Positions 21,606 through 31,309 of a DNA stretch of 64,000 nucleotides are shown piece by piece. Positions within the stretch are counted from its first letter, which is position 1; every line of letters starts with the position of its first letter. The position numbers were made by a program, and so were the translations under genes. Source of the DNA: Meghimatium bilineatum (taxonomy: Eukaryota > Mollusca > Gastropoda > Stylommatophora > Philomycidae); the NCBI GenBank assembly GCA_034231615.1, contig CM067306.1, forward strand, positions 46,754,094-46,818,093, given 5' to 3'. Under the pieces are notes generated by a model. It was not told the DNA's origin. It made no database searches and worked only from the letters and a program-made list of their open reading frames with translations.

Positions 21606-21714
21606 GTTTATTGAGTATGGAGAATACAAGGGAAACTTGTATGGAACCAGTTTGGATTCTATCAAAACTGTGATACAACAGGGAAAAGTTTGTTTGCTGG
21701 CTCCACACACTCAG
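21606..21714 (+). CDS. MPP7: MAGUK p55-family exon: GuK domain, YGTS block
   Basis: Acceptor TCTAG, donor GTATTG. It completes Lys and reads [19 protein letters not shown], then [17 protein letters not shown], ending on a codon boundary (phase 0). The (F/Y)IE(Y/H)GEY..N.YGTS.(D/E)S(I/V) block is the hallmark of the GuK fold in MPP/PALS proteins. LAPHTQ before ALK is closer to Metro/PALS-type sequences than to CASK. It is followed by a 21.3-kb intron filled with nested retroelements. Confidence 0.93.
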
Positions 21715-21776
21715 GTATTGCCAGTGTAATTATCTTTTATATGTAGATTTCTTTTTATGTTGCTATGTGTGTTTTT

Positions 21777-21979
21777 GGTAGCACATCCTATTCAGGATGT
21801 AGCCATCAACCCAGCACTTTTTGAAAGTAGTAATTTTCTAGACAATATAAATATGTTCAGTAGTTTGCCATTGCTTTGTGAACAGTCTGAGTGTACAATT
21901 GCTATTGGTGGGATTCGAACCCGGTACCTTGATCGTCACAGATGCGCCATGTACCATCCTGCCACAGAGCCAGATTATT
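21777..21979 (-). repeat. S3 tRNA-like SINE, minus, in intron 4
   Basis: On the minus strand it opens with a tRNA-like head with a near-perfect B box (GGGTTCGAATCCC; plus 21910-21922) about 35 bp after an A-box-like TGGTACATGG, as in Pol III-transcribed SINEs. The body runs CAATTGTACACTCAGA..GTTC..AAAG(C)AATGGCAAACTACTGAACATAT. A second copy sits in element D (50463-50666). The flanking TGTTTTT at 21770-21776 and 21980-21986 may be the target duplication (low complexity, so uncertain). Confidence 0.8.
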
Positions 21980-22021
21980 TGTTTTTACTCAACTATAATT
22001 TCTTTGTTAATATCTGCTAGG

Positions 22022-22120
22022 TAGCAGGATGTAATCTGGAGGCCAGAATATTATGCATTGTGATTTATGTCATGACTGTGATATCTGTATTTTTTTTATC
22101 CAGCACATTCAAGTTAGGGA
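22022..22120 (-). repeat. S1 fragment, minus
   Basis: TAGCAGGATGTAATCTGGAG followed by a TATGCATTGTGATTTATGTCATG stretch; only the 3' third of S1 is recognisable. Confidence 0.5.
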
Positions 22121-22203
22121 TCTGTGATGGTAGAACTTACGTCATTCTCTCACCAAAGAGCAGGCCAGAGTTTCAAGTCCACATATTATTCATGATCTGA
22201 AAT

Positions 22204-22480
22204 ATTCTTCTGCGTTCATTCTCAGACTCCTCCACATTCTAAGGATGTCATCTGTTGAATAGAATGCATTGTGTCATGGTTTACAGCTTTCCTGTGATAT
22301 CTATGCCTTTGCCTTTCAAAATGACACATCTGACTTAAGCATGCCTTCTGGGTCACTTTGACCCTATATGGGATGGGAAAGCTGACTCCATCCCGCAAAC
22401 TCGTTAGTCACTTCCTGCGACGTGAAAGATAAACAGTGTTGCTATTCTATGCTTCCCTTTATATGTCCCAGCAACACATC
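22204..22480 (-). repeat. S1 short interspersed element, minus, full length
   Basis: All landmarks are present: TTCTTCTGCGTTCATTCTCA, GCATTGTGTCATGGTTTACAG, TGACACATCTGACTTAAGCATG, GTCACTTTGACCCTATATGG, GTTGCTATTCTATGC and CCCAGCAACACATC. Note the GGGTCA-AAG-TGACCC hairpin (reverse complement orientation). Confidence 0.8.
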
Positions 22481-22559
22481 AATGGTTTGAAATAAAATTG
22501 ATTTACTTGTGGTTTCCCCAGTCACCCAGAAGTATGTTACCAGGGCTCATGCTCTGGGA

Positions 22560-23040
22560 AGGTTAAAAAATGGTACTATCGCTACTGAGTAAGTGTCATA
22601 GTTATGAGGTTTTTATTCCTGTGTTGCTCCATATTTTTCCAGCCTCTTCATTTTCTGGTATGCTACAGTGGGATAGTATCCACTGTAGTACTACCCTTTT
22701 TTGGATGTTTACTTCGCATATGTCTCCCTTCAGGTCTGGTAGTTTACCAGTTGAGAAACATCACCTGTTGACATTAACTTATGTTTTTAATTATTTATGC
22801 AGCAATGTTTATGGCCTGTACTTTGGCAGAGTAGTTGGAGCAGAAGATTCCAGTTGGTGAACTTGTGGATTCATTTGCTTTTTCATGATATTTTATGTAA
22901 ACTCCAGCACTTTCATTCTTCACTGCTCTGTTTGCTTGATCCATCGGTATATACTTACAACCATGCTTCTCTGGAGTACATCTCTTCAATCATGTTGCAT
23001 ACAATTTTGTCTTTTAGAGAATATTCAGTTCTATCATAAG
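22560..23040 (-). mobile_element. RNase H fragment of a B/D-type LINE
   Basis: Minus strand reads SAGVYIKYHEKANESTSSPT and GIFCSNYSAKVQAINIAA (22795-22989), and further down QWILSHCSIPENEEAGK after a frame change, matching the RNase H of element D (GAGVYIEYP, NNYDAEIQAI, QWIPSHCGIPGN). No other domain is attached; it is a remnant. Confidence 0.7.
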
Positions 23041-23164
23041 TGTAGTTGTTGTTTATGTTAGTTCTGATAGTGTTCTCCTACCAATCAATCAATATAATCA
23101 ATATCAGTGTCTAAGTGAAACTGTTTTAAAAACTTGTGTTTTACGTAAGTACCAATAAATCAAT

Positions 23165-24960
23165 TAAGTACCATGCCGAATGGTGTAGGCGATCATGTTT
23201 CTCCACGACTCACTGTCTCTTGTGTTGTCAATAAGCTTGGTTGGTGAACCACCATACCACAATACTAGTCTATCTAGCAACTTTTCTCTTTGTCGTCCCA
23301 TATCTCTTCTTCCCTTTATCTTTCCAGTGGTTATCAAGTGTTCAAGCTGTGTTCTTCTTCAAGCTGTGCAAATGCCCTAGAAATCTTGACTGTCTGCCCC
23401 TAATGTTTGATATGCTTGATCTTTTTACACCAGCATCAATGAGAACGTCTGCATTAGCTGTCCTTGGTACTTTCATCATTCTTCTCAGAAACTACATCTC
23501 TATAGCCTCTAATTCACTTAGAATTTTTTTGTTTACAGTTCATGCTTCACATCCATAAAAATGAATTGGTTCGATATAACATCTCAGCACTCGAATTTGG
23601 GTCTGCATTGATATGATAGTCTTCCATTGCACAAAATGAATTTCTCATTTTTTGAAATGCTGATTTGGCTTGTGCTGTTCGGCTCTTTATCTCACTTGAG
23701 CATCTACCTTCTGATGTTAACAGGGTTCCAAGATCTTTCAATTTTTCAACTTGTGTTAATTTTGTGTCATTAATTATTATGTTGCATCTTGGTGGTGTAT
23801 GTCTCTTTGAGACAACCATTATTCTTCTGCATTCGTTCTCAAACTCCTTAGATTAGCAGGATGTAGTCCGGAGAACGAAATGCATTGTGTCATGGTTTAC
23901 AGCATTGCTGCGATATCTGCGCCTTTTCGCCTGACACATCCGACTTCAGCATGGCTTTGGGTCACTGACCCTATATGGGATGGGACAGCCAACTCCATCC
24001 CATAACCTCCTTAGTTGCCTTTTACGACATGCGTGGAAGGTAAACAGTGTTGCTATTCTTTGCTCCCCTTTCTTGCTCCAGCAACACACAGGCGAGACAA
24101 CCATATTTCATTTTTGTTCTTGTTTAAACTGAGGCCTCTGTTTACACTTTCTTTCACTACTTTATCTAACAGGGCTTGTAGTTCCAGTTCGCTTCCTGCG
24201 ATCAGTACTTCTCAGTACATCATCAGCATATCTCAAGTTATTTAAATTGCATCCTCCCACTTTTATTCTTGGCATATCTTCTATATTTTTCATAATCTAT
24301 TCTGTAGGGAGAAAAGATCCGGTGACATTACACAACCTTGCCTGATACCCCTTTCTATCTTTTGAAATCTACCTATAGTGTTGTTAACTCTCATCGCAGC
24401 CGTTTGTTTCCAATACATATTTCTTACTATTCTTAGATCTTTCCTATCAACGTTAAGATTTTCTAGCAGTTTTATAATCTCTGAAGGCTTCATCTTGTCA
24501 AATATTTTGCTGTAATCTATGAATCACAGATAAAGGTCTTGTTGTTCTTCTATGGTAATCTCCATTAATGTTCTTACTATATATAGGGCATTTCTTGTGC
24601 CTTTTCCTTCTACAAATCTGCATTGTTTTTCTGATATCTCTGGTTTTATTTTTCCTCTTATGCGCCTCATTATTATGCGCAGTAGAATCTTGGTCGTCTG
24701 ACTCATACGGCTAATTGTTCTGTGGTCTACTGCACCAGGTTTCTTTGGTAGGGCTATGAAAATTGATTGTGCCAACCTTATGAAAAATCTTGTATTTTTT
24801 AATGGATAAATGCCCTTCTCAGAATCTTTATTGTGTAAAAGCCATTTTACAAGATTTCTGGAGTCCATAAGAGCTTTTTAGTCTCAATGTTTTTCATTTC
24901 CGCTGATATCGTTTTTCGTCTCTTGTGAAACATTATCGATACTATGTCATCTAATCCATA
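23165..24960 (-). mobile_element. RTE-like LINE R1, RT half, interrupted by S1
   Basis: A minus-strand 5'-truncated element: ALPKKPGAVDHRTISRMSQ near 24770, a KCRFVEGKGTRNALYIVRT-like block, MYWKQTAAMRVNN near 24410, GIRQGCVMSPDLFSL (24340-24310), NLRYADDV near 24230, then beyond an inserted S1 copy RCNIIINDTKLTQVEKL and TLLTSEGRCSSEIKSR (23547-23819). The C-terminus WRNM..RHGT ends near 23170. Several frameshifts (one right after YADD). It sits in intron 4, antisense to the host gene. Confidence 0.8.
23820..24093 (-). repeat. S1 inside R1, bounded by 11-bp target duplication
   Basis: The best-bounded S1 copy: 274 bp flanked by GAGACAACCAT at 23809-23819 and 24094-24104. Removing it rejoins the R1 reading line on either side, so both ends of the S1 unit are defined here. 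The 11-bp duplication is typical of LINE-driven retroposition. Confidence 0.9.
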
Positions 24961-25140
24961 GTACAAGGTAAATCATCAAAACTTCTTTCCTCAAATATCC
25001 TTTACCACACTGTCTGCGAGTATAGTTAAAAGATAAAGCATAATTTCCGTAGTTTTCCACAACTATAGCTTCCCATAATTTCATACCTCTTTGAATGAAA
25101 ATATTGCGGTTGTAAACACTATTCATCCAATTAACCAAGG
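24961..25140. other. Unassigned spacer between R1 and G3
   Basis: No recognised coding sequence or repeat; a 63-residue minus-strand open stretch has no family signature. Confidence 0.4.
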
Positions 25141-26115
25141 AAATGAAAGTACCCCGGTAGACCTAATGAGCTTTCATTTCAGCTAGTGTCCAATAAAATA
25201 GAACGTGTTATGGATCAGTTATGAAGATAAGCAGAACACCAGGTCAGTTAAATTTATCTGTCAATGGTACAAAACTAAAGCCAAGTCCCAGAGTTTAAAT
25301 ACATAGGAAGCATCTATCCTTCAGAAGTCCCGTATGCAAAGCATTCATGCACTGCTGACTAGGTCCCAACTCCGCTGGACTGGCCACATCGTGCGTTTTC
25401 CAGTCAAGCGCCTTCCAAAGAGATTATTCTATGGGGAGCTGTGTGAAGGTAAATGTTAAAGTGAAGGGAAAAAGCGCTGAAGGATCACCTAAAAAACTCT
25501 CTCAAGCACTGTAGCGTCGATACTAGCTCCTGGAAGACTACAGCACTTGATCACTCAGCCTGGCACACCCAGATCACTGCTGTCATCACTAAATTTGAAA
25601 AAGAAAGAACACGGGCAATCCACAAGTGCAAGAAGCTGAAGGACAAATCCTAAAATTCTCCTGCCCCTAACTTTCAGCACTCCTGCATGCACTGCAATAG
25701 AACTTTCCATGCACGAATCAGACTCATTGGATACCTACGAACTCATAAACCAAATTAGACAGTTTTTGTGTCTCATCGGATTTATTGTTTTTCATGCCAT
25801 GCTCATCTTCGCTTGTGAAGGAGGAACACCATCATCACATAGGAAGCATATTTATGGAGGATGGTAGATTCGATAGAGAGATTGAAACAAGGTGCCAAAA
25901 AGCCAATACTGTGACTTACCAACTGTGACCAATACTTAAACATTCATCAATCTGCATCGCTACAAGACTACACTTGATAAACAGTATTTTTATACCAACT
26001 CTGTGTTACCAATGTCAAACATGGCCCTTGACAAAGACATTAGCAAAAAAAATCACAGTTTGTGAAATAAAATATTTGAGGAAAGAAATAAACGTCATGA
26101 GAAGAGACCGCTGGA
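25140..26115 (+). mobile_element. LINE fragment G3, interrupted by LINE fragment L
   Basis: Plus-strand family-G remnant: a LSVNGTKLKPS..FKYIGS-like block near 25250-25313, continuing after the insertion as SIFMEDGRFDREIETRC (25847-25900) and PTLCYQCQTWPLTKTLAKK (near 26000-26050). It is related to the longer copies at 36535-37515 and 61178-63205. Frameshifted and truncated at both ends. Confidence 0.65.
25314..25836 (+). mobile_element. LINE fragment L inserted in G3, 13-bp target duplication
   Basis: 523-bp 5'-truncated LINE tail flanked by ACATAGGAAGCAT (25301-25313 and 25837-25849). It reads LRWTGHIVRFPVKRLPKRLF, YGELCEGK, a KDTLKNSLKHCSV-like block in another frame, and a C-terminal C-x2-C..H-x3-H finger (CMHCNRTFHARIRLIGYLRT) before the stop. 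The 3' tail is short ATC repeats. This finger-tailed C-terminus is known from LINE ORF2 families in many animals. Confidence 0.85.
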
Positions 26116-26601
26116 GAAATGACGATATCTATCCTCTTGTGTAACTTTTTTGTCGCTGGGTATTGCTATCATCATTTATTTCCTAGGTTAGTTTCCACAG
26201 TTTTCTCCCTTCCTTGGGAGGAATGCTTCGTTGTCTACATGTATCGATGGTAATTGTGCTTTCTTTTCTGTAATAATATGAGTGTGAAACAATGGACCTC
26301 TGAATTGACACAATCACTAATAATACCCATTCTTCTTAATTCTTGATTCTCTTTATGTGTACGTTCTCAGCCTCATTGACATCATCTGCATCTTGAAATG
26401 AATGTAGGCCTATTACTGCTTTCATTAAGTGTGCTTTATATCTTCTCAGCAATATACCGTCTATCACCACATTGCCTACCAATAAGTCGGCTCTCTTGTA
26501 ACCTCTGACCCCAGCATGACTAGGGCAGTATATCCATGTAATACTCAATCAGGAAAGAAATAGAAAAATATATCAGCGGGTACTGGACATATAATGACAG
26601 A

Positions 26602-27240
26602 ATGATGTTGCTAAAGATCAAAGCAAAACCGTTTGATCTGGCCATTATACAAACTTATGCACCAACTACAGATTACACTGAAGAAGAAATAGAACAGTAC
26701 TACGAAGATCTGCAACAACTACTCAAACCAGTAAAATCAAAAGACATTTTAATAGTCATGGGAGACATGAATGCAAAAATAGGGAAAGGAAGACATAAGA
26801 ACATTGTAGGGCAATTCGGACTAAGGACAAGAAATGACAGAGGAGAAAGACTTATACAGTTCTGTGAGGAGAACAATATGATCATATGTAATACATTCTT
26901 TGAACATGAAAATAGAAGATTATATACATGGAAAAGTCCTGGAGACAGAAAGAGGAACCAAATAGATTACATTATGATTAACTATAGATTTAGAAATAGT
27001 GTCAAAAACATCAAAACATACCCAGGTGCAGATATCAACTCTGACCATAATCCAGTGCTGTGCAAAATAAATGTCAAACTTAAAAAGATAGTAAATAGAG
27101 GAGTCCAAGAACCACAGATAGACGCATCAGCACTAAAACAACAAGACATACAACAAAAATACCTTGTAGATGTAAGGAATAGATATGAACATCTAATGAT
27201 AGAGTGCATGGAACAATACAGAAGGGAAAATAGACAATAA
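26602..27240 (+). pseudogene. APE-type endonuclease domain of R2
   Basis: 212 residues reading LAIIQTYAPTTDYTEEEIE, ILIVMGDMNAKIGKG (GDMNAKIG block), LIQFCEENNMIICNTFF, RLYTWKSPGDRKRNQIDYIM and NSDHNPVLCKINVKL (SDH block). The first endonuclease blocks (N and Glu) are missing because of 5' truncation. It nicks target DNA in intact relatives. Confidence 0.85.
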
Positions 27241-27319
27241 ATGGAAAAGCCTAAAGAAAAGTATTCAAACATCAAGTAAAAATTTACCAACAAGAAATAC
27301 CAAGAACAAACAAACATGG

Positions 27320-27656
27320 ATGACAGATGAAATATTAGAGAAAATGACAGAAAGAAAGAAAGCTAAAAATACACCAAAATACTTCAGTATAGACAAGGAG
27401 ATACGTAACATGTGCAGAACAGCGAAAAAACAATGGCTAGAAACAAAATGCAGTGAAATAGAGGAGATGTCCATACAACAGAAGACAAAATTAATGCATA
27501 AGAAGATAAGGCTGATCACAAATAAGAAAAATCCTATAAATGGGGGTGGCTGCATTAAAGATAAAAATGGTAAAATAATATTTGATAAAACAGAAGCACT
27601 CACAAGATGGGCAGATTATGTAACAGAACTGTTTGACGACCAACGGAACAAAAAAC
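27320..27656 (+). pseudogene. R2 linker before RT, cut by the Penelope-like insertion
   Basis: Lys-rich linker with ILEKMTERKKAKNTPKYFSI and LITNKKNPINGGGCIKDKNG, then ALTRWADYVTELFDDQ. The reading line is broken at 27656 by the insertion and resumes at 29771 as NNDGPAILKSEVEHAI. A diverged minus-strand copy without this insertion (54150-54620) shows the uninterrupted arrangement. Confidence 0.8.
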
Positions 27657-27669
27657 CAACAATACACAA

Positions 27670-29138
27670 ATATAAATAACCAACTGGCCAGAGGGTGTCC
27701 GACAAAGTGGATGGTGCCGCAGTAACCTAATGAACTAAGTAATGCAAAATGATGTAAAAAGGTTACTAAAACACTTACCTAGCCTATTAATAAAAATATA
27801 TTTTTAAGAAAAAAAACAAAAAACATACAATAAAACTAAACAGGACAATTCTCAACGTATCGGCTCAAATTGAACCTTTTTCAAGAGACAAACAACAGAA
27901 AACGACAAAATAAAAAAATAAATAGATGTCTATATTTCATCAAGCCCTCGTCTCCATAATAGCGCAGGGATGGCAACGCATCTAGTCAAAGTGAAAATGC
28001 GTGCATTCATTATAAACAAACCGAAAGTGGGAAATTAGAGACACTATAGATGAGTGCAAGAATAATAAAAGAAAAAGATAAGAAAAATACCCCTTTTGTC
28101 ACTCTATCAGACAGGCAGGTTTTAAGAACATAGTCACAACAGGCACGACTGAAGGGAACAGAGACAGATGGGGACATGAGAAAATATTCATGTGACAACC
28201 TAGCAAGGCTTGGAAACAACGATCCTGATAACAATACTGTGAACAGAGAACCATGGTCACCTACGCCAACAAGAATGGCATATGACAATGATAGATGAGT
28301 AATGATGAGGTTGTGGGGTGAGTGGGTTTGGGGAAGGAAGGATAGAAGAAGAATCAACATTTGAAAACGCATGGAATGAATGTGAAACCAAATATAGACA
28401 TAAACATATATATAAAACCAAACCTAAACATACATAGAAATGTAAACACACACCAAGAGTCAAGAAATAAACACATAACAAGATGGACACAGATGTGTGA
28501 AGGATACCCACACAAAATGCACAGGCATGTAAATGTATCCACACACAGGAAAGGGCTCACACCAGAATAGGTATACACATTGACACAGAATGGAGATACG
28601 TGCATTAACATAAAAAAGCGCTCACATAAATATACATATATATATGTATACACAAATATGAACATTCATGCACATAAACACTTTCTCGTATAAATAATAA
28701 CATGAACATTCATACACATAGAAACATATACATATATTAATGTAAATATAAACATTCGTTCACATAAAGATAATGCTATAACAACTGCATATGTATACAT
28801 ACAAATGTGTGGCCCAAAGTAATTGTGTGGATACATAGAACCATGTAAAACGAAATGCATATACAAATAACTATATATGTGTGGGCACCCATCGAAGAGA
28901 CAACTGCAATAAAAACGAGGAAATCAAAATCTAAATATGTAAATGATTTAAAAAAACAAAATGGCAGAGTACAAAATAATCACATATTGACATACACAAA
29001 CGAAAGAAGACATAAAGGAATTATATAGAAGAACGGCAAACACAAAAATAATAATTATTCACGAAAGTGTACAAAGACAAATAATTACAAGAATCAGTGC
29101 AATACGGGAGTAGAGGGTATAAAGAAAAGGTAGGTAAC
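27670..29138. other. AT-rich 3' region of the Penelope-like element
   Basis: No coding sequence on the element's own strand. 28380-28870 is dense in ACATA, CACATA and TATATA words (simple-sequence-like), so open stretches on the minus strand here are low-complexity (Val/Cys/Phe/Tyr-rich) and not genes. It lies within the target duplications and is therefore part of the inserted unit. Confidence 0.65.
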
Positions 29139-29690
29139 TCAAACAAAACGGTGATTAATGTTCATTCCGTTTGGTTGCAAGACTCCCATATGACAAATGA
29201 GACGATATTCCAAGGACTGACGTTGCCGGTCACCGGTATAACAACGTAACAAACCGGTTACAGAGACATCAGAGCTACCATGATGTGACGGGCTGTTAAA
29301 ATGATTAGCCACTGGGGAGTCACGATGATTCGTGATATCTCTCAAATGTTCGGCGAATCTATCAGCTAAACGTCTACCAGTCTCACCAATATACTTCATA
29401 TCACAACGCTTACATATGATAGAGTATATTAAGTTACGGGACACACATGAAAAAGAATCATGAATATCAAAGTGTGATTTAGGAAACTGTAAAATAGGAG
29501 TGAGAATAACAAAAGGGCAAGTCAAACAATTTCGATGACAAGGGACAGTTCCTAGTTGACCTGCAGAAGTGCGCAGACGAGAATGAACTAAGAGATCCCG
29601 AAGGTTTCTGTCCCTCCGAAAAGCGACTAGTGGAAGAGAGGGAAATGCAGGACTGGAGATGGGATCTAACTGGAGGATAGAGAAATGTCG
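29139..29690 (-). pseudogene. GIY-YIG endonuclease domain of Penelope-like element
   Basis: From 29690 downward without a break: FRRDRNLRDLLVHSRLRT, a Cys/His group (PCHRNCLTCPF), SFSCVSRNLIYSIICKRC, KYIGETGRRLADRFAEHLRD (GIY-YIG core with catalytic Arg and the IGET segment), VANHFNSPSHHG and SLEYRLICHMGVLQPNGMN. The C..C..C..C spacing before the core and CxxC in ICKRC are typical of Penelope-like proteins. The frame is open to the stop at 29139, but the RT part is missing, so it could not move itself. Confidence 0.9.
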
Positions 29691-29750
29691 TAATAGGATA
29701 CGTAATTACGTTATAGGATACGTAAATACGTAATAGGATACGTTATTGTG
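29688..29750. repeat. Three tandem 20-bp repeats at the 5' edge of the Penelope-like element
   Basis: Three adjacent units: CGTAATAGGATACGTAATTA, CGTTATAGGATACGTAAATA and CGTAATAGGATACGTTATTG. They lie between the coding part and the target duplication. Confidence 0.85.
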
Positions 29751-29770
29751 GATTGATCAACAATACACAA

Positions 29771-31276
29771 CAATGATGGACCAGCAATACTGAAATCAGA
29801 AGTAGAACATGCAATAAATTCAATAAAATGTGGAAAAGCTGCAGGCTCTGACAACATAACAGCAGACATAATAAAAACTCTAAATGAATTTGGTGTAGAT
29901 ACTATCACAGAAATTTGCAATGACATATACGAAACAGGTCATATACCTAAAGACCTAACATCATCAATATTCATACCACTACCTAAGAAGCCCAGGGCTG
30001 TGGACTGTACAGAATATAGAACAATAAGTCTAATGAGCCATATAACTAAAATACTTCTCAAGATAATACATGAAAGAATTAAGAACAAGATAGACATGGA
30101 GGTCGGTGAAGAACAATTCGGTTTTAGGAAAAACAAAGGAACCAGAGAAGCTATACTGAGTATCCGGCTAGTGATAGATAAATATATAGAAGTCCAAAAA
30201 AGTATCTATATTTGCTTCATAGACTACAGCAAGGCCTTTGACAGAGTCCAACACGAAAAATTAATCAAATTTCTTCAAGAAATAGGCATAGATGGAAAAG
30301 ACATCAGGCTGCTTATAAATATATATTGGGAACAAACTGCATCAATAAGGTGTGAAAACAGCTACTCTCCATACATAGAAATAAGAAGAGGGGTAAGACA
30401 AGGATGCATTTTATCACCAAGCCTATTTAATATCTACACAGAGAATATCATTAAAAATATAGAAGAAATACCAGGACTCAGGATCAATGGGAAAATAATA
30501 AACAACATTAGATATGCAGATGACACTGTTCTTTTAGCAGAAAGTGAACATGAACTACAAAGACTAATAGATCAAGTCAATAAATCAAGTAATGAATATG
30601 GACTGGATATAAACATTCAAAAAACAAAAACCATGATAATCAGCAAAGACACAGAAGAACAGGAGGTAAACATAAACATACAGGGAGAGAAACTACAAGT
30701 AAAACAGTATCAATATCTTGGACACATAGTCACAAATGATGGCAGATGTAAAACAGAAGTTAAAAGGAGAATAGGAATGGCTAAAAGTACCTTTAATGAC
30801 ATGAGGAAATTATTAATATCTAAACAAACAAGTTAAAAATGAGAATTATAAAATGCTACATCTATTCCATATTAATGTATGGCTCAGAAACATGGACACT
30901 AAATAAACAATTAGAAGACAAAATTGATGCCTTTGAAATGTGGGTATATAGAAGAATAGGGAGAACATCATGGAAAGAGAAAAAAACAAATAAAGAGGTG
31001 CTAAAGACACTTAATATGAAGAAAGAACTACTAAGAGAAATAAAGATCAGGCAAATAAAATACTTTGGACACATTAAAAGACATGACACCCTATTGAAGA
31101 CCTTACTTGAGGGTAAAGTCAAAGGGAAGCGAGCAAGAGGTAGGCAGAGATACAAGTGGGAGAGTAACATTACACGATGGACAGGTTACAGTCTAGCAGA
31201 GTGCACCACCAAGACAAGAGACAGGAGATGTTGGAGATACGTTGCAGCCAACCTTCGTTGCGGAGACGGCACTTGA
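29771..31276 (+). pseudogene. RT and C-terminal domain of R2
   Basis: IKCGKAAGSDNITADIIKTL, then LPKKPRAVDCTEYRTISLMS, EEQFGFRKNKGTREAI, ICFIDYSKAFDRVQHEKLI (first palm Asp, near 30220), RRGVRQGCILSPSLFN (near 30390), NIRYADDTVLLAES (YADD near 30510), YQYLGHIVTNDGRCKTEV; after a frame break near 30833 CYIYSILMYGSETWTLNKQL, RQIKYFGHIKRHDTL, RARGRQRYKWESNIT and a final GDGT. All catalytic residues of the palm are present, which makes this the best-preserved RT of its family in the window. Confidence 0.88.
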
Positions 31277-31309
31277 TGATGATGATGACTCAAGACAAAT
31301 GAGTTGTTT

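Larger units (their letters stand above)
27670..29757 (-). mobile_element. Penelope-like element (3' part) inserted in R2, 13-bp target duplication
   Basis: 2088 bp flanked by CAACAATACACAA (27657-27669 and 29758-29770). Minus-strand order: a short tandem repeat at the 5' edge (about 29688-29750), the C-terminal part of the RT ORF with a GIY-YIG endonuclease (29139 to about 29690), and a long AT-rich 3' region (27670-29138). The RT domain proper is absent, so the copy is 5'-truncated. Penelope-like elements are retroelements distinct from LTR and non-LTR classes. Removing it restores the R2 reading line. Confidence 0.9.
26549..31287 (+). mobile_element. RTE-like LINE R2 inserted in H1, itself interrupted by a Penelope-like element
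   Basis: Flanked by ACTCAA (26543-26548 and 31288-31293). It is 5'-truncated within the endonuclease, encodes endonuclease, RT and C-terminal region but no RNase H, and ends with CGDGT, a stop and TGATGATGATGATG, as RTE-type elements do. Without the 2.1-kb Penelope-like insertion it is about 2.65 kb. Damage is light: a frame break near 27238 and a 1-base-type break near 30833, plus the insertion. It is sense to the host gene. Confidence 0.88.

Noticed and set aside
21905..21925. GGATTCGAACCC as part of a functional tRNA gene (minus strand)
   Set aside because: Only a tRNA-like head with a long non-tRNA body and a second interspersed copy; fits a SINE.
28010..28665. Series of hydrophobic, Cys/Phe/Tyr-rich minus-strand frames suggesting membrane proteins
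   Set aside because: The DNA is ACATA/TATA simple sequence inside the Penelope-like insertion; the residues reflect low complexity.
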